Assembly: GCA_026545765.1 (NCBI GenBank)
Contig: CM048839.1
Span: 14,756,566-14,820,565 of the forward strand
Length of the DNA stretch: 64,000 bases
From: Plantago major
Lineage: Eukaryota; Streptophyta; Magnoliopsida; Lamiales; Plantaginaceae
Reading direction: 5' to 3'
The notes under the pieces were generated by a model, which made no database searches, was not told the origin of the DNA, and saw nothing but the letters and a program-made list of their open reading frames with translations. The stretch's first letter is position 1, and every line of letters starts with the position of its first letter. Of this stretch, positions 21,761 through 33,240 are shown piece after piece. Both the position numbers and the translations under genes were made by a program.

Positions 21761-21901
21761 GCATGCCTCTGTTGCTAGTTACTGCCTTGCTTTATAGCGC
21801 TTCTAATTGGCAGGATATCAGTAATTTCTTACAAAACATCTTCCAGCCTTTTGTTCTTTTCCATATGATCTAAACTGTTTCAGCTGCATTCTCTGGCATT
21901 G

Positions 21902-23895
21902 TGTAACGCCCCGAAAATTACACTAATTTTTAAAAAAGACAAGGGCGTTAAATCAATAACGAAGGAACATCCTAAAGCTTTAAGAAGATAAAAATCTAAC
22001 AGTTGACTTGCAAAAGGTAATATTTTCAAAAGCAGCGGCTAAAATTTTACAAAATCCCAATTAAGTACCCACTCTCACTCTAGTTGCTGAACGTCTACCC
22101 GACTCGGTCCTCCACTAAACTCCGGAATCTACAAGGAAGGAAAACAAAAGAGTGTGAAAAATACCGATGATGTTAGGTGTGGCGGTGACAATTAACATAT
22201 CAATAGAAAATTCATAACAACATCAAAAAATAATAAACATATCATATAACGAAGCAATAACAATGCAATCAATCGTTCGTTGGTGCCGCTCCTTATAACC
22301 CCAATCCGAGCCCTTATCTCTCCACTCAATCAATCAATACCCGCCATGGTACGGGGTGGTACTACTACCTCTAAGACCTCAGCGTCTCCTGCCTCGCATC
22401 AAAGAGAAGTAAGCCAGAGCAACCTGAAACATATCGGCAGTCACCTGCTTGAAAATGCAATGAGTATACCCTAACCGAAAACTTGGCCAAAACAATCAAT
22501 CAATCGAAGCAATATCATATACAATATATACATATTTTTATTTGAGCGGAAGTGATGCCAAATCAATTTTGATGCAATGTTTGAAAAGAATGAGTCGGAA
22601 CTTTGATGCAATACATATATATATACAAGCAAGTACTTCCTTGGTTTTTGTAAGCGTTTTAAGAACACTCACCGTAGAAAGTTTCTCGTCAAATCTCAAA
22701 ATACGGAGTTCCTGAATAAGAAGAGTACCGGCCAGTAAGAAACTAAACTACGGCTATGAAAACTACCCTTTAAACCCGCAACTCTCAAAGATAAACTCTC
22801 GCCACAGACATATAGGAACATTTAAACATCAACTTAGATAACTCAAAACAGTTGAATATAATGCATGCATGCGCAAGACACCGCAAGTGAATTCTACAAA
22901 TTAGTAAATCAAATCTGGATGACTAAGTAGTAATTAAGATAACATTTCATAGTAGACTACTTCTTATTACAATTCTCAAATCATGTGGGGAAAAGCTTTT
23001 TAACAAAAGATACTGAGTGTCAAATTTAAAAAGCAGTTAACATAATGATTAGCACAACAACACCTAATTAGTAACAGGTTATATACAAGAGCACTTAATA
23101 ACACGGCACAACATAGCAAATTAATTATCACACTACTTGGCAACAACACACATAATTAATTAAGGCATACTATTAATTGAAGTTGCACGGTTAATGGAGA
23201 GATGATTAGCACATACGTCATTATCTAAGTAAACAAATTACACTCCAATTAATCATGTGATGACAATGAAAATACAATTGAAGGGCCAACACAAAAAGTT
23301 ATATATATATATATACGGAGCATGCACGAAAAAGAGAAGCAAAGAAGATCACAACTCAAGTTAATGCAGGAAATAATAGTTAAACTCGTAACCGCCCCCG
23401 CAACACTCTAGCAGAACACAAAAATTGAAACGAAGGGTAAACTTACCTAAGACAAACTGGTAGTTTGTAGTCAAATCGAATCGAAGATCGAAGGTGCAAG
23501 GCGAAGATAGCATATTAAAAGGACATGATTCGGTTCAGATCAGCAATAAATAGGTTTTGTGAAAGAGATGTTATTAAGAAACTGGAGATTTGTGAACAAG
23601 CGATTGAAAAGGACGGGAGATTTGATTGTATAAGATGGCAGAAGGATGCTGGCGTTCGGTTACAGAAGAAAGCGTTTTAATACCGGGGTTTAGGAAGATA
23701 TAAAGAGAAGGCAAAGGAGATTTGGAGATAAGACGTAAAAGAGTTGGAACCTTGAACAAGTAAAACTCTAATAGCACAAGGCTAAGTAATCTTCAACTAA
23801 AACAATTAAGATGATAAACAATTAATTAATGACTAAACATAAAAACTCATTTAACAAATTAGAATAACCGAGAAAAGAAAATACAGGCTTTTACA
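21902..23895. mobile_element. Solo LTR, 1994 bp, with 5-bp target duplication
   Basis: The block starts TGTAACGCCCCGAAAATTAC and ends GGCTTTTACA, i.e. the TG...CA ends of an LTR. CATTG flanks it exactly on both sides (21897-21901 and 23896-23900). There is no internal protein-coding domain and no second LTR, so it is a solo LTR left by recombination. The TGTAACGCCCCG start is reminiscent of Ty3/gypsy chromovirus LTRs, but the family is an inference. Confidence 0.85.
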
Positions 23896-23900
23896 CATTG

Positions 23901-24619
23901 GTTAAACATTTGTTTTTGTGTTACAGCAAGAGGCCAGGGAACTTCCCTTTAGTTATACACTTTCTATCGTTTCATCCGTTTTCATCGTGCTAAGATCTAT
24001 AAACTTGGACATGCATGATCTTTATCAAATCAGTAAATCACCTTCTCATATACTGTATTTCATATGTTGTATTTACATTTAATTAGAGATGATGCATATT
24101 TAAAATTTAAATCACTTATGTTGTACTTATATTATATTGTCCTTATTGGATTCATCATGCTGAAACTCTATTGGTTTTCATTCAACTTGGCACCTCCATG
24201 ATCTTTGTACAATCAGTAATTCAGTATCTATTATTGATGAATTATACATTCAATGCTATTTGGGATTTGGATAGCATGTTAAGTGATTGATTGAAATTTA
24301 GTTTGGTCAGTATGTTTGATTAAAAATTCAAGATGTGAGCTTGATTGGTATTGATCCAAATTCTGATGATTAGATGTAGCAAGAACATAGAGTAACTCTT
24401 TCATTGCATAGAAGATGTCCAAAGATTGGAATAGAATTGAATTTGGTATGTGCTTCTGTGATCATCACAAAGCAAATTGGTGTATCCTTCCATTCTGTAC
24501 CTATTAAATGGAACAATCATTACCTATAAAATGGAACAAACATATGTATTAAACATAAATACAGTTTCCATTCTGTACCTGTTAGCATGATTCATTCGTT
24601 ATGCTTGTGATTATTTCAG
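23901..24619. other. Intron-like spacer between the two broken genes
   Basis: AT-rich, no recognisable AVT6 3' exon and no ARL8 first exon. A GTGTTACAG at about 23919 looks like a splice acceptor, but the sequence after it does not match the missing transporter exons. Confidence 0.4.
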
Positions 24620-25968
24620 CCTTTTCTTCAAGCAAGAAATGGAGCTGTCTTTGATTGGTCTTCAAAATGCTGGGAAGACTTCACTTGTTAATGTTGTTGC
24701 TGTAAGTAAAATGCTCACAATCTTATTTGCCCACACATCTCCAGTGAAATTAATTCTGTACCATTTCTTTCACAATGTTACTCATCTAATTTTCTCCTTT
24801 TCCTGATAGACTGGTGGATATAGCGAAGATATGATCCCTACTGTCAGTTTCTTTCTTGGATTCATATTTGTGATACTTGTTCATTCTACTAGTTTTTCCT
24901 GGATTACCAATGCCTCTTGACAATAATTTGTCTGTATATGTCCTTTAGGTTGGATTTAATATGAGGAAGGTCACAATTAAGTTGTGGGATCTATCTTGGA
25001 GGTCAACCCAGAATCCGGAGTATGTGGGAGCGATACTGTCGTTCAGTTTCTGCCATTATGTATGCCATTAACTCTATACTCAATGAATCTATTTAGTTTT
25101 AGCTTTAGTTGTATAGTCTTTTATTTTATTTTTTATTTTTGTGAGTCTTGTATCAGTCTGTTTGACATGATTTCTACAGTTATGTTGTTGATGCTGCTGA
25201 TCATGATAACATAAGCATCTCCAGAAGTGAACTCCATGGTCTGCTGAGTAAGCAATCACTCAACGGCATTCCTTTGATGGTTCTAGGAAACAAAATCGAC
25301 AAGCCTCAATCTCCACCCAAGGAGGCTTTGACTGAACAAATGTAAGTCTTTATCAGTGAGTTTTAATGCACCTGACATCCTCATCGATGTTAAATACTCA
25401 AGAAAAATGTGCAAAAGACACTCGGTGGGGGCATTTACACTAAACATGTGTTCTGCATATTATCTGAAAACACACAAGCTGCCTCTACCTATTTCTGAAA
25501 TACATGTAAATCTAATCCACTCTGAACTTCTTAGTACTCCTTTATTTCTATACCTAAATATGTTTTTGTCTGATAAGAAAAACATATTGTTAATGAGTTA
25601 ATATAATCCACTCCCTTGTCTCACGTTGATCAATCCTTTGAAGAAGTTTCAATAATGGAGAAGAATTCTCCTAATGTTTAGGAAAAGTAATAAACTGGTG
25701 GTCTCAAATAATGTTTAGTAAAGGTAGCAAGTCTTTTCCATATGACTTAACCGAGGAACTCACTGAATCCCCCTCACACACCCCCACAATATATATGTTT
25801 GTTCGTGCATCTTTCCTACTCGGTGACTAACTACGACATGCAATGCACAGGGACCTTAGTGGAATCACTGACAGAGAGGTGTGCTGCAACATGATCTCTT
25901 GTAAGAACTCTACGACCATCGATCAGGTCATCGATTGGCTCGTGAAGCACTCCAAGTCGAAGTGCTAA
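24620..25968 (+). pseudogene. ARL8-like: ARL8-type small GTPase lacking exon 1, with a frame break
   Basis: Five exons with GT-AG borders: 24620-24701, 24810-24842, 24949-25059, 25180-25341, 25851-25968. They encode [20 protein letters not shown] (G1 P-loop NAGKTS), GGYSEDMIPTVGFNMRK (switch I threonine), then [20 protein letters not shown] (switch II) one frame over, [31 protein letters not shown] (G4 NKID), and [17 protein letters not shown] to the stop (G5 CK). ARL8 GTPases drive lysosome/vacuole-linked membrane traffic and, in plants, tobamovirus RNA replication as host factors. Three defects are visible: no first exon (the amphipathic N-terminal helix that binds membranes), loss of about five residues after NMRK near 24970, and four extra bases near 24991 that break the frame just before switch II. 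Exons 4 and 5 are otherwise clean. Decay is therefore probably recent. Confidence 0.8.
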
Positions 25969-26869
25969 GAAGACAGATGTATCCGTGTTCTATTTTGTGT
26001 GATAAATTATTTAAAGAGGCGAACTTCGTTTCTTTATTGTTGATGTTGGTCAGATTGCAAATTCTTCTTTTTTTTTTCTTTCTGCTGCTGATGATTGCTG
26101 CTTTCTCCAAAGTTGGCTGTGTAATTTAATATCAACTCACATTTGTTTCTAACCTATGATGAAGAGGAGTTTCTTTGTGCGTCCATCAACGTTTTCTTGC
26201 GTTCTGTTTACTCGAGTTTAGCACTCTTTTCAGCGTTTCCTTTTGGTTATAGTTGCAGAAAATTTTGTTCAATTACAAGTGCAGTACTAGTACATTTCTC
26301 TACGTTCCTTTGAATATGTTGTCTGGTTACATTGTTCAATTCTCCAAATACTCTATGAACACAACTTCAACAATTTGCAGTCTTGTACACTATCCATATA
26401 ATGAAAATAAATCCATAAAAACGTGATTTTCAGTCTAGACTAATTTACACATCAACAATAACAAATTTCCCCTGAGCGTGGAATCAATAGTGTAACCAAT
26501 TGGGATCTGAGCGTGGGTAATCGCTTCATGCTTTGCATCAATATACATAGAGGCATAAAAAAAAAAATTGTTAATCAAATTCTCGATATGTGAAACAGTC
26601 TTATAGAAGTAAATAGAAAAAGCGTGAGGTGCTGGAACAAATATTCTAATTTGCATAATGAACACCATGTAATGCATATCAACATAATGGAAAGGGATGT
26701 TATCCATCATTCTCGCAGATAAGAAAAAAAGTTAAGTATTTAACAACAACAACAATCATAATGCCGTTACATTAGTACTCATAAAATGGAGGAAGCTTAC
26801 ATACGTTAGGGTTAGCAGCGGTTTTATGCTAAAAGTTAAAAGTAATGATAGAATATAGAAAAGGTGGAA
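25969..26869. other. 3' flank of the ARL8-like gene and spacer
   Basis: The first 200 bp probably include the old 3' UTR. A 91-codon minus-strand frame at 26435-26710 shows no recognisable domain. Nothing else seen. Confidence 0.4.
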
Positions 26870-27031
26870 AAAAAGTGTACTTTTAATGACAAAAGGTGTA
26901 ATTTGAGTGTAAAATTGAGATTGTTTATTATTTGTTGGGTGTCGGGTAGTTTCCTTTTTTGGTAATGTATGAAGTTATGTGGGACGGCTAAAAATGACAA
27001 ATGTATGAAGTTCTGCGGGACGGAGGGAGTA
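26870..27031. mobile_element. Stowaway MITE remnant
   Basis: The right end GCGGGACGGAGGGAGTA at 27015-27031 is the standard inverted end of plant Stowaway (Tc1/mariner) MITEs, and a second GGGACGG lies at about 26980. The left end was not found. Confidence 0.5.
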
Positions 27032-27203
27032 CATATTAAAGAAAATAATATTCTTGCACCTATCTGTTTCTCCCAAAAGTTCACCAAGTCAGGACAAGAC
27101 AGGGCTGCCAACTCACATGAGTATTTCAAAACAAAAGACAGTGCACCATGAACCCTTATATATGTAGACATTGGCAGGGAATTACACACGTTCTCTTTGT
27201 TCT

Positions 27204-28927
27204 TTAGCATGCGAAAAAGGAGAAGACTTCTTGCCAAGTTTCGCCTTGACTGGGAGTAAATATAGATATCTGAACATCATCATGATTAAATGTCAAGCTT
27301 TCTCCATTTCCATTCATTGAAACCTTAAACTTGAAAAACCTCAACTCCGATGTCTGATCGTTATATTGGTTATACGGCACATGAGTCAGAAGACAAAAGG
27401 AACCCTCTCCTAGACCAACGAACATAGAATTGTTATCAGTCCCGCTTAGCTCCACATGGTTCCCATCAAACAATGTTTGACAATCCTTGGATAATTTCCC
27501 ATACTTGTCTATCTTACGAGCAACCACATCATAACATCTATCGGTATAGATCAAGAATTTGTTGAAGAGAACCAATCCCTGTTTCTTAAACGGGAACGGA
27601 GGACCACAACATTTTTTAACATCCTGCATAATAGCCCTCGGAACTGCTATTTTATCAAACTGTATTAAACCTTTAAACAAGTTGCAAGCTCCCCATTCTC
27701 CGGTCTTAGTGTCGAAGGCACATGAAAAGGCAAAATTTGAAATACACAACTTATCCTCAACGACAACGTAACTTATCCTAAAACGAGGATACAACTTTGG
27801 GTCGGACATGAAAGGAGGGAGGTCAAGATCCGTCCACTCATTATTTCCAAGATTATAAGACTTGAACACTAAGGGTGGTACATTTGTGTTTGGGACGCCA
27901 TAGAAGGATCTGCGATCACATAGATATGAATCAATCTCCACTATAGCAGGATACACAAGTTTGAAACACGTGGCGTATCAATGGTTACCATCTTATGTTG
28001 AATCTCTAATGATTTCATGTTAGGGATCATGTCAAATATAGACATATTGATAGTAAATGATTCTACCGCCCATGCAGTTGAAAGTACATATAGAGAACCA
28101 TTTGAACCAAGGAAGTCCATACCAATTAGACCATTATCTTTCCATGAGCACACATTCTCCTGCTCCTCTTTGTGAGAACTAGTCTCTGCAGGGTTAAACA
28201 AGTCCAGGAGTGGGATAGCTTTAAGATGGTATGTGGTGTCAGGATAAGAAACGTCCTCGTGAGTACTAACACACACACACACACAATTTGGGTTACGGGG
28301 TGGTTATTTCCATGTCAGCTTTGCTAATATGCGAGAGGAGAAAGAACAACATTCATTACAACAAGAACAAGAAGAGAAATACCTAGACAACAGTATTATA
28401 TATCATGATACTACATAATAGACAGAAAATTAGGCGAAATCCATAAAAATAATAAATAAAAAAGAAACTGCAACAGATAAATCATCACGTAAAAAGATAT
28501 TAATTAGTGTTAAGTTCAAAAACAGCACAGTCCTAGAATCACAAGGCAGGGGAAATGGGCGTATGGTAGTAGAGTAAAACCCCACCTATTCAGCAGGAAA
28601 CTCTATTCTCTAGTTTAACCAAGTGTGGAATGCACATTCCAACCACCCAATACAAGAAAACAAAGAGTGAGCGAACTCAGTACCAGACTTAAAAAAAATC
28701 TTTAATTCGACCGTTTTCTAAGAGAAGTACAAATCGAAAAACAGAAAAGAATAGAAACATATAGGGAGATCTCGAATAGCAATTGAAGACCTAAACAAAT
28801 TTATTACAAAGAAATAATTAACATATTAATTTACCGATGAACTCGAAGAAGAAGATGTCGACATCCTCTTTCTTTTTGAATCCCTCTCCCTCTTTGCCTT
28901 TGATAACGTAGATAATATTCTACTCAT
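27204..28927 (-). pseudogene. Uncharacterised, possibly beta-propeller protein gene with one frame break
   Basis: On the minus strand, ATG at 28925-28927 opens a basic, serine-rich start (MSRILSTLSKAKRERDSKRK) to a donor GTAAAT at about 28834. After an intron of about 580 bp an acceptor near 28255 leads to DVSYPDTTYHLKAIPLLDLF and a long frame down to about 27950. There the frame shifts by one and continues from YPAIVEIDSYLCDRR to FSFFAC and a stop at 27204-27206 (about 250 codons). The second half contains YVVVEDKLCISNFAFSCAFD followed by TKTGEWGACNLF, the pattern of a kelch or F-box-associated beta-propeller blade. No F-box motif is seen. The frame break is one place only and could be an error, so the gene may be functional. 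Family assignment is tentative. Confidence 0.55.
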
Positions 28928-29176
28928 GATGTTAAAAGAACAACCTTGAGATCGATCGATCAGAGAGGAAAGAAAAAAGATCAACCTGGAGATCGATATA
29001 AATCGATCGAAGAAGATGAAGAAGAAGAAAGAGGCCGATAGAAAAGGCGGGACTCTACCAGACCTAATAAGGAGTACTCTTTAAACAATATAATAAGTCT
29101 TAAAAGTGTCATTTCACTTTTACAATTGGTTTAGCACTTCTTCTCTATTCTCTAGCTACTGGCTACTAAGAAACGC
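28928..29176. promoter_or_regulatory. Upstream region of the minus-strand gene
   Basis: GATCGATCGATC-rich sequence with GAAGAAGAAG runs, like a plant 5' UTR or promoter. No exact TATA box can be chosen. Confidence 0.3.
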
Positions 29177-29689
29177 TAGGGGTGATCATAAAATCCGAAA
29201 TCCGATTCAAAAATCCGAAAATCCGATCCGATCTGATGTATTCGGACCGGATTACGGATTATGATATTTTAGATCCGAAGATTTTCGGATTAATCCGATC
29301 CGATCCGTCGGATTTTCGGATTAATCCGAAAATCCGAATTAATTAAAAAATATATATATTTTTCCCCTTATTCAGCCAAATAAAATACAAAATAGAACAT
29401 GAACTCCAAACTTTTCGTATTTATTGTTTTGGACTTGAAGTAAACTTGTGAACTTTATTTTGTTTATTTTGAATGTTGAACTACTGAACTAGTATTTAAT
29501 TTGGCTACGAAATGCTATTTCAGTTTTTTTTTAATTAAAGTTCGGATTATTCGGATTAAATCCGATCCAATCCGAACTTTTTCGGATTAATTCGAAATCC
29601 GATCCGATCGTTCGAATTTCGGATTGAGCCTTTAGTGGTCCGAAACTTCGGATCGGATTGGATCGGATTATTCCGAACGTGCACCCCTA
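29177..29689. mobile_element. hAT-type MITE, 513 bp, with iterated ATCCGA motif
   Basis: Ends TAGGGGTG (29177) and CACCCCTA (29682-29689) are inverted, and AGAAACGC flanks it on both sides (29069+100 to 29176, i.e. 29169-29176, and 29690-29697), the 8-bp duplication of hAT elements. Both subterminal parts are packed with AATCCGA/ATCCGAT and their complements; the middle is plain AT-rich sequence. No coding capacity. Confidence 0.85.
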
Positions 29690-29697
29690 AGAAACGC

Positions 29698-30063
29698 TAT
29701 TCCAATTTTCCTCCGCTCACACCACACACAACACCCCTTCAGCTATCCCAGCCGCCGTTTCCGCATGAACCACGCGAATCCATCTGTCGATATAGAACCG
29801 TTGTGTGTGTTCGGATCAGACAACTGCTCACCTGCACCTTATCACGACTATAAAACTCTGGGCATGTTTTCCGCTCGATTGAATTATTCAATTTCACAAC
29901 AGTCCTCAGCAACGGTTGTTTCATCAATTTTTTTCAGGTATGTAAATATAATTCAGTAATTACGAGTTTTTGTGAGTAGCTTCTTCCAAACTTCATGCGC
30001 TTGATGTTTGTTCAGTTTCTATAGATTTTACTATAACAACAATCAGGATCAATGTTATGTTGA
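29698..30063 (+). other. Possible first exon of an interrupted host locus
   Basis: After a pyrimidine-rich leader, ATG 29765 opens MNHANPSVDIEPLCVFGSDN and runs to a TTTTTTTCAG|GTATGT string at about 29937, which could be an exon end. No domain is recognised. The locus is then opened by a copia element at 30064. It may equally be a non-coding transcript. Confidence 0.35.
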
Positions 30064-30235
30064 TGTTATGTAATAATATAATGAATGTCCATTAACCTCC
30101 TCCACTCCTCCATGAATCTTTTTGTAACTCTTGTAAGTTACAACACCAATAAATCACCCCTACTAATGTGTATACATTATGATGAGATTAAATCTCCTCC
30201 TACTTGTAGCCTATAAATAGTGGCTCATGAGGTAT
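30064..30235 (+). repeat. Left LTR, truncated at its 3' side
   Basis: Nearly identical to 37062-37233 (first base difference TGTT versus TGTG) and ending at GGCTCATGAGGTAT, where the right LTR continues for another 110 bp. Confidence 0.85.
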
Positions 30236-31665
30236 TGAAAGAGGCCATTGAAAGTCCACTCCAGAAGCCCCCTTTTGGAAAGAGGCCATTGAAAGTGAAA
30301 TGGAATCCATCCTGCAAAATCATACTTGGGAAGTGGTTGACCTTCCTCCGGGAAATAAGCCATTGGGTTGCAAGTGGATACTCAAAGCAAGTATAAGCGA
30401 GATGGAACCATTGATAAGTCTGAGCTCGTCTAGTAGTCAAAGGCTATAGACAAAAAGAGGGTCTTGACTACTTTGACACATACTCGCCTGTGTCTAGAAT
30501 AACTTCCATTAGAGTATTCATAGCCATAGCTGCACTGCGTGGTCTTGAGATACATCAAATGGATGTTAAAACTGCTTTCCTAAATGGAGAACTGGACGAG
30601 AAAATCTATATGGAACAACCTGAAGGGTATGTGGTTCCAGGACAAGAGAAGAAGGTCTGTCGTCTTGTCGAGTCATTATGCGGACTCAAGCAAGCTCCTA
30701 AGCGATGTACGAAAAGTTTGACAACACGTTGCGATCAAAGGGCTTTTCTATAAATGAGTGTGATAAGTGTATCTATGTGAAAGGGAACGCTGAATCCTTT
30801 GTCATGATATGCTTATATGTAGACGGCATGCTCATTACTGGAAGTAGCCTGGATTTGATTCGACATGAAAGACTTGGGTGTAGCAAATTTAATCTTAGGG
30901 ATAAAGATCTCTAAAACACCCGAGGGTTTGGTGCTATCATAATCTCATTACGTTGAAGACGTTTTAAAGAGATATGAGGTCTTTGACCGTCAATGTGTAA
31001 GGACACCAATGAACGAATCTTTGTGTTTGGACAAACACTCAGGTGATCCTGTAAACCAAACACAATATGCTCGGATAATTGGCAGTTTGATATGCGTGAT
31101 GAAGCGCACTCGTCACGATATTGCTTTTGCGATCGACAAGTTGGCTAGTTTACGCGTAATCCGGGAAGTGCTCCTGAAAGCTCTACTTCATCTATTGGGA
31201 TACTTAAAGACCACAATAGATTATGGATTACACTATGGAAGATATCGAGCGATATTAGAAGGATATAGTGATCTGTTGGATGTCGATAGTACAAACACCA
31301 AGTCCACTAGTGGTTACATGTTTACCATTGGTGGCGGTCTTTGTTTCTTGAAGTCCTCTAAACAAGCGTGCATCGCCCGATCCACGATGGAATCGAATTC
31401 ATAGCTTTGGACAAAGTGGAGAAGAAGCGAGAATGGCTTGAGAATTTTAGAGGACATCCCTTGTTGGGATAAGCTGTGCCTACGTAACAATTCATTGTGA
31501 CGGTATGTCGGCATTAGGAAGGCGAGAAACAATATGTATAATGGAAAGTCTAGACACATCGTCGAAGACATAAAACCATTCGGGTTGGTCTCTACGGGGT
31601 TATCCTTTGTTGATTACGTGAAATCAAAGGATAACATTGCGGATCCGCTAACCAAAGCGCTCTGA
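30236..31665 (+). pseudogene. Copia pol remnant: reverse transcriptase and RNase H
   Basis: From 30236 the plus strand reads EAIESEMESILQNHTWEVV, the usual start of the copia reverse transcriptase (RVT_2). It continues with QMDVKTAFLNGELDEKIYME near 30555 and VCRLVESLCGLKQAPK near 30656, then shifts frame. The catalytic box YVDD is YVDG at 30816-30827, losing the second aspartate. Further on are TQYARIIGSLICVMKRTRHD and the RNase H pieces GYSDLLDVDSTNTKSTSG near 31263 and IARSTMESNS. The end is KSKDNIADPLTKAL and a stop at 31663-31665. At least four frame breaks are visible and gag, protease and integrase are absent, so it is dead. Confidence 0.85.
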
Positions 31666-33240
31666 GGGATCGAGGACACTACTTGTCTGGGGAATGGGCT
31701 TAAGACCCACTCGATAAGGAATTCGGTGGCAACCCAACCATCTTGTTGGAGATCCCAAGAATTTGGTTCAATGGGACAACTAAATTGTAAAGGACGATCG
31801 TGCCTCTTGAAGTTTGTACTTAGAGGTAAAAGCACTTAGGAGTTATACTCCATTTGCTCCATTCCGTGAAAGACACATTAAGTGCTCCTGCGGACAGGCG
31901 GAGGATGAGTCACTAAACTCTTCTTGATCTGAAGTAGATTCTTAATCTCTTTAGCTTCTGAAGCGAGCATTGGCAGGAATGCTCTTAGAACGAGATCACC
32001 TATTTGGGTGTGAAGTATGGGAGGCCGCTTCAAACGAGAACACCTATGAATCTGAGCAGTCCAAGGCCTTTAATGGACTGAGAAAAGGAACGAGGCAATA
32101 AGGAAAATTATTGTGTTGATATCATTGTCTTGGTTTACACAAAATGCCGACCGGTTCAAGGCATCACATCCACCGGGTGGCAAGTAAATCCGATGGTATT
32201 CTACTAGGGACGATTGATATCGCGACAATCGATCCCGATGCAATATGATTTTCCGCAGGAAATTCTAGGCTAGAGCACCCCGTTGTGCTGTGAGCATCAA
32301 TTCTCTTTCATGTGGGGATTGCAAAGAGGCTAGTCCATGACTTTGCACCTCAACCAAAGGGGCCCCACACGTTGGAAATGAAGTTTCCTTAAACGTGTAT
32401 AATCTACTATAGTAGTAGATGACACTTGAGAAAGAATTACTAAAATTCATTGAAAGGTGAAAGAGTTATTGAAGCTCAAAGTGTGTTGGTTGATGCATTG
32501 AATATGGAATGCCAAGAGTTGGAATGGGAGAAGAATGAACTACTTATTAGTCCAAGACTTGGGTTAAGTGATTGGGCCCTTAGGGCACTCATGCTTTTGG
32601 AAGGGGGAGGAGCTAGATGCTCCTACACGCTACTGCACAGCTCACTTGAGGCCGAGCCAGTCTCGGGGCGTGGGCTTGTTGGGCTCGAGGGTCCGGGGTC
32701 CGTGGGTTCGCGGGTCGCGGGCTAGAGTTGATTATAATCTTTTTGGGCCAGAAACCAACTATGCTTAGTTGAGTCCAATAAGATTAGTCTGAAACGAAAA
32801 ACCCAAACAGGTCTGTTGTTGGATTGAGCATGGCGAATCACTCTGAGCTATTGCATGGGACATATATGTTCGGAACTATTGTACTCAGATGTTGCAACTC
32901 ATCTGCTGTACCAGTTCGCGAACCATTGTGCCTGTCAGACTCAACTCTTCGAAACTATAAATGGCCCCCCTAGGTTCGGATTTAACACACAACAATCCAT
33001 CCTTCTTCCTTCTCTTAAACTCTCTAAAGCCAGAAGAATCCTTTATTGTTTTAGTTCGCCGAGTCAAAGTTCGAGTGCTAGAACTCTGATTCAAATACTG
33101 CTGTTCTATCTTGGGAGACTATTTGCTAAGTCAACCGTAAGCACTAGTGCGGAGCAAATACAGTCTTAAGGAAATAGGCTCAGCCTTTGCTCATCAGTCT
33201 AATCCTTTCCTTACTATACTGTTTTTGTTCCCATCCTCAT
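31666..33240 (+). other. Downstream region of the inner copia remnant
   Basis: After the pol stop the text GGGGAATGGGCTTAAGACCC and what follows resemble the 3' untranslated part of a copia element. 33080-33180 (ATCTTGGGAGACTATTTGCT, CTAGTGCGGAGCAAATA) resembles the end of a copia LTR. I did not find its partner, so the boundary of this inner element is unknown. No host gene. Confidence 0.4.

Noticed and set aside
24984-25214. 76-codon plus-strand frame across the ARL8 exon/intron border
   Set aside because: It arises from the 4-base shift and reads into an intron with T-rich sequence.
29635-29959. Open frames crossing the right end of the hAT MITE
   Set aside because: They cross the element boundary; the only candidate left is the ATG at 29765, reported with low confidence.
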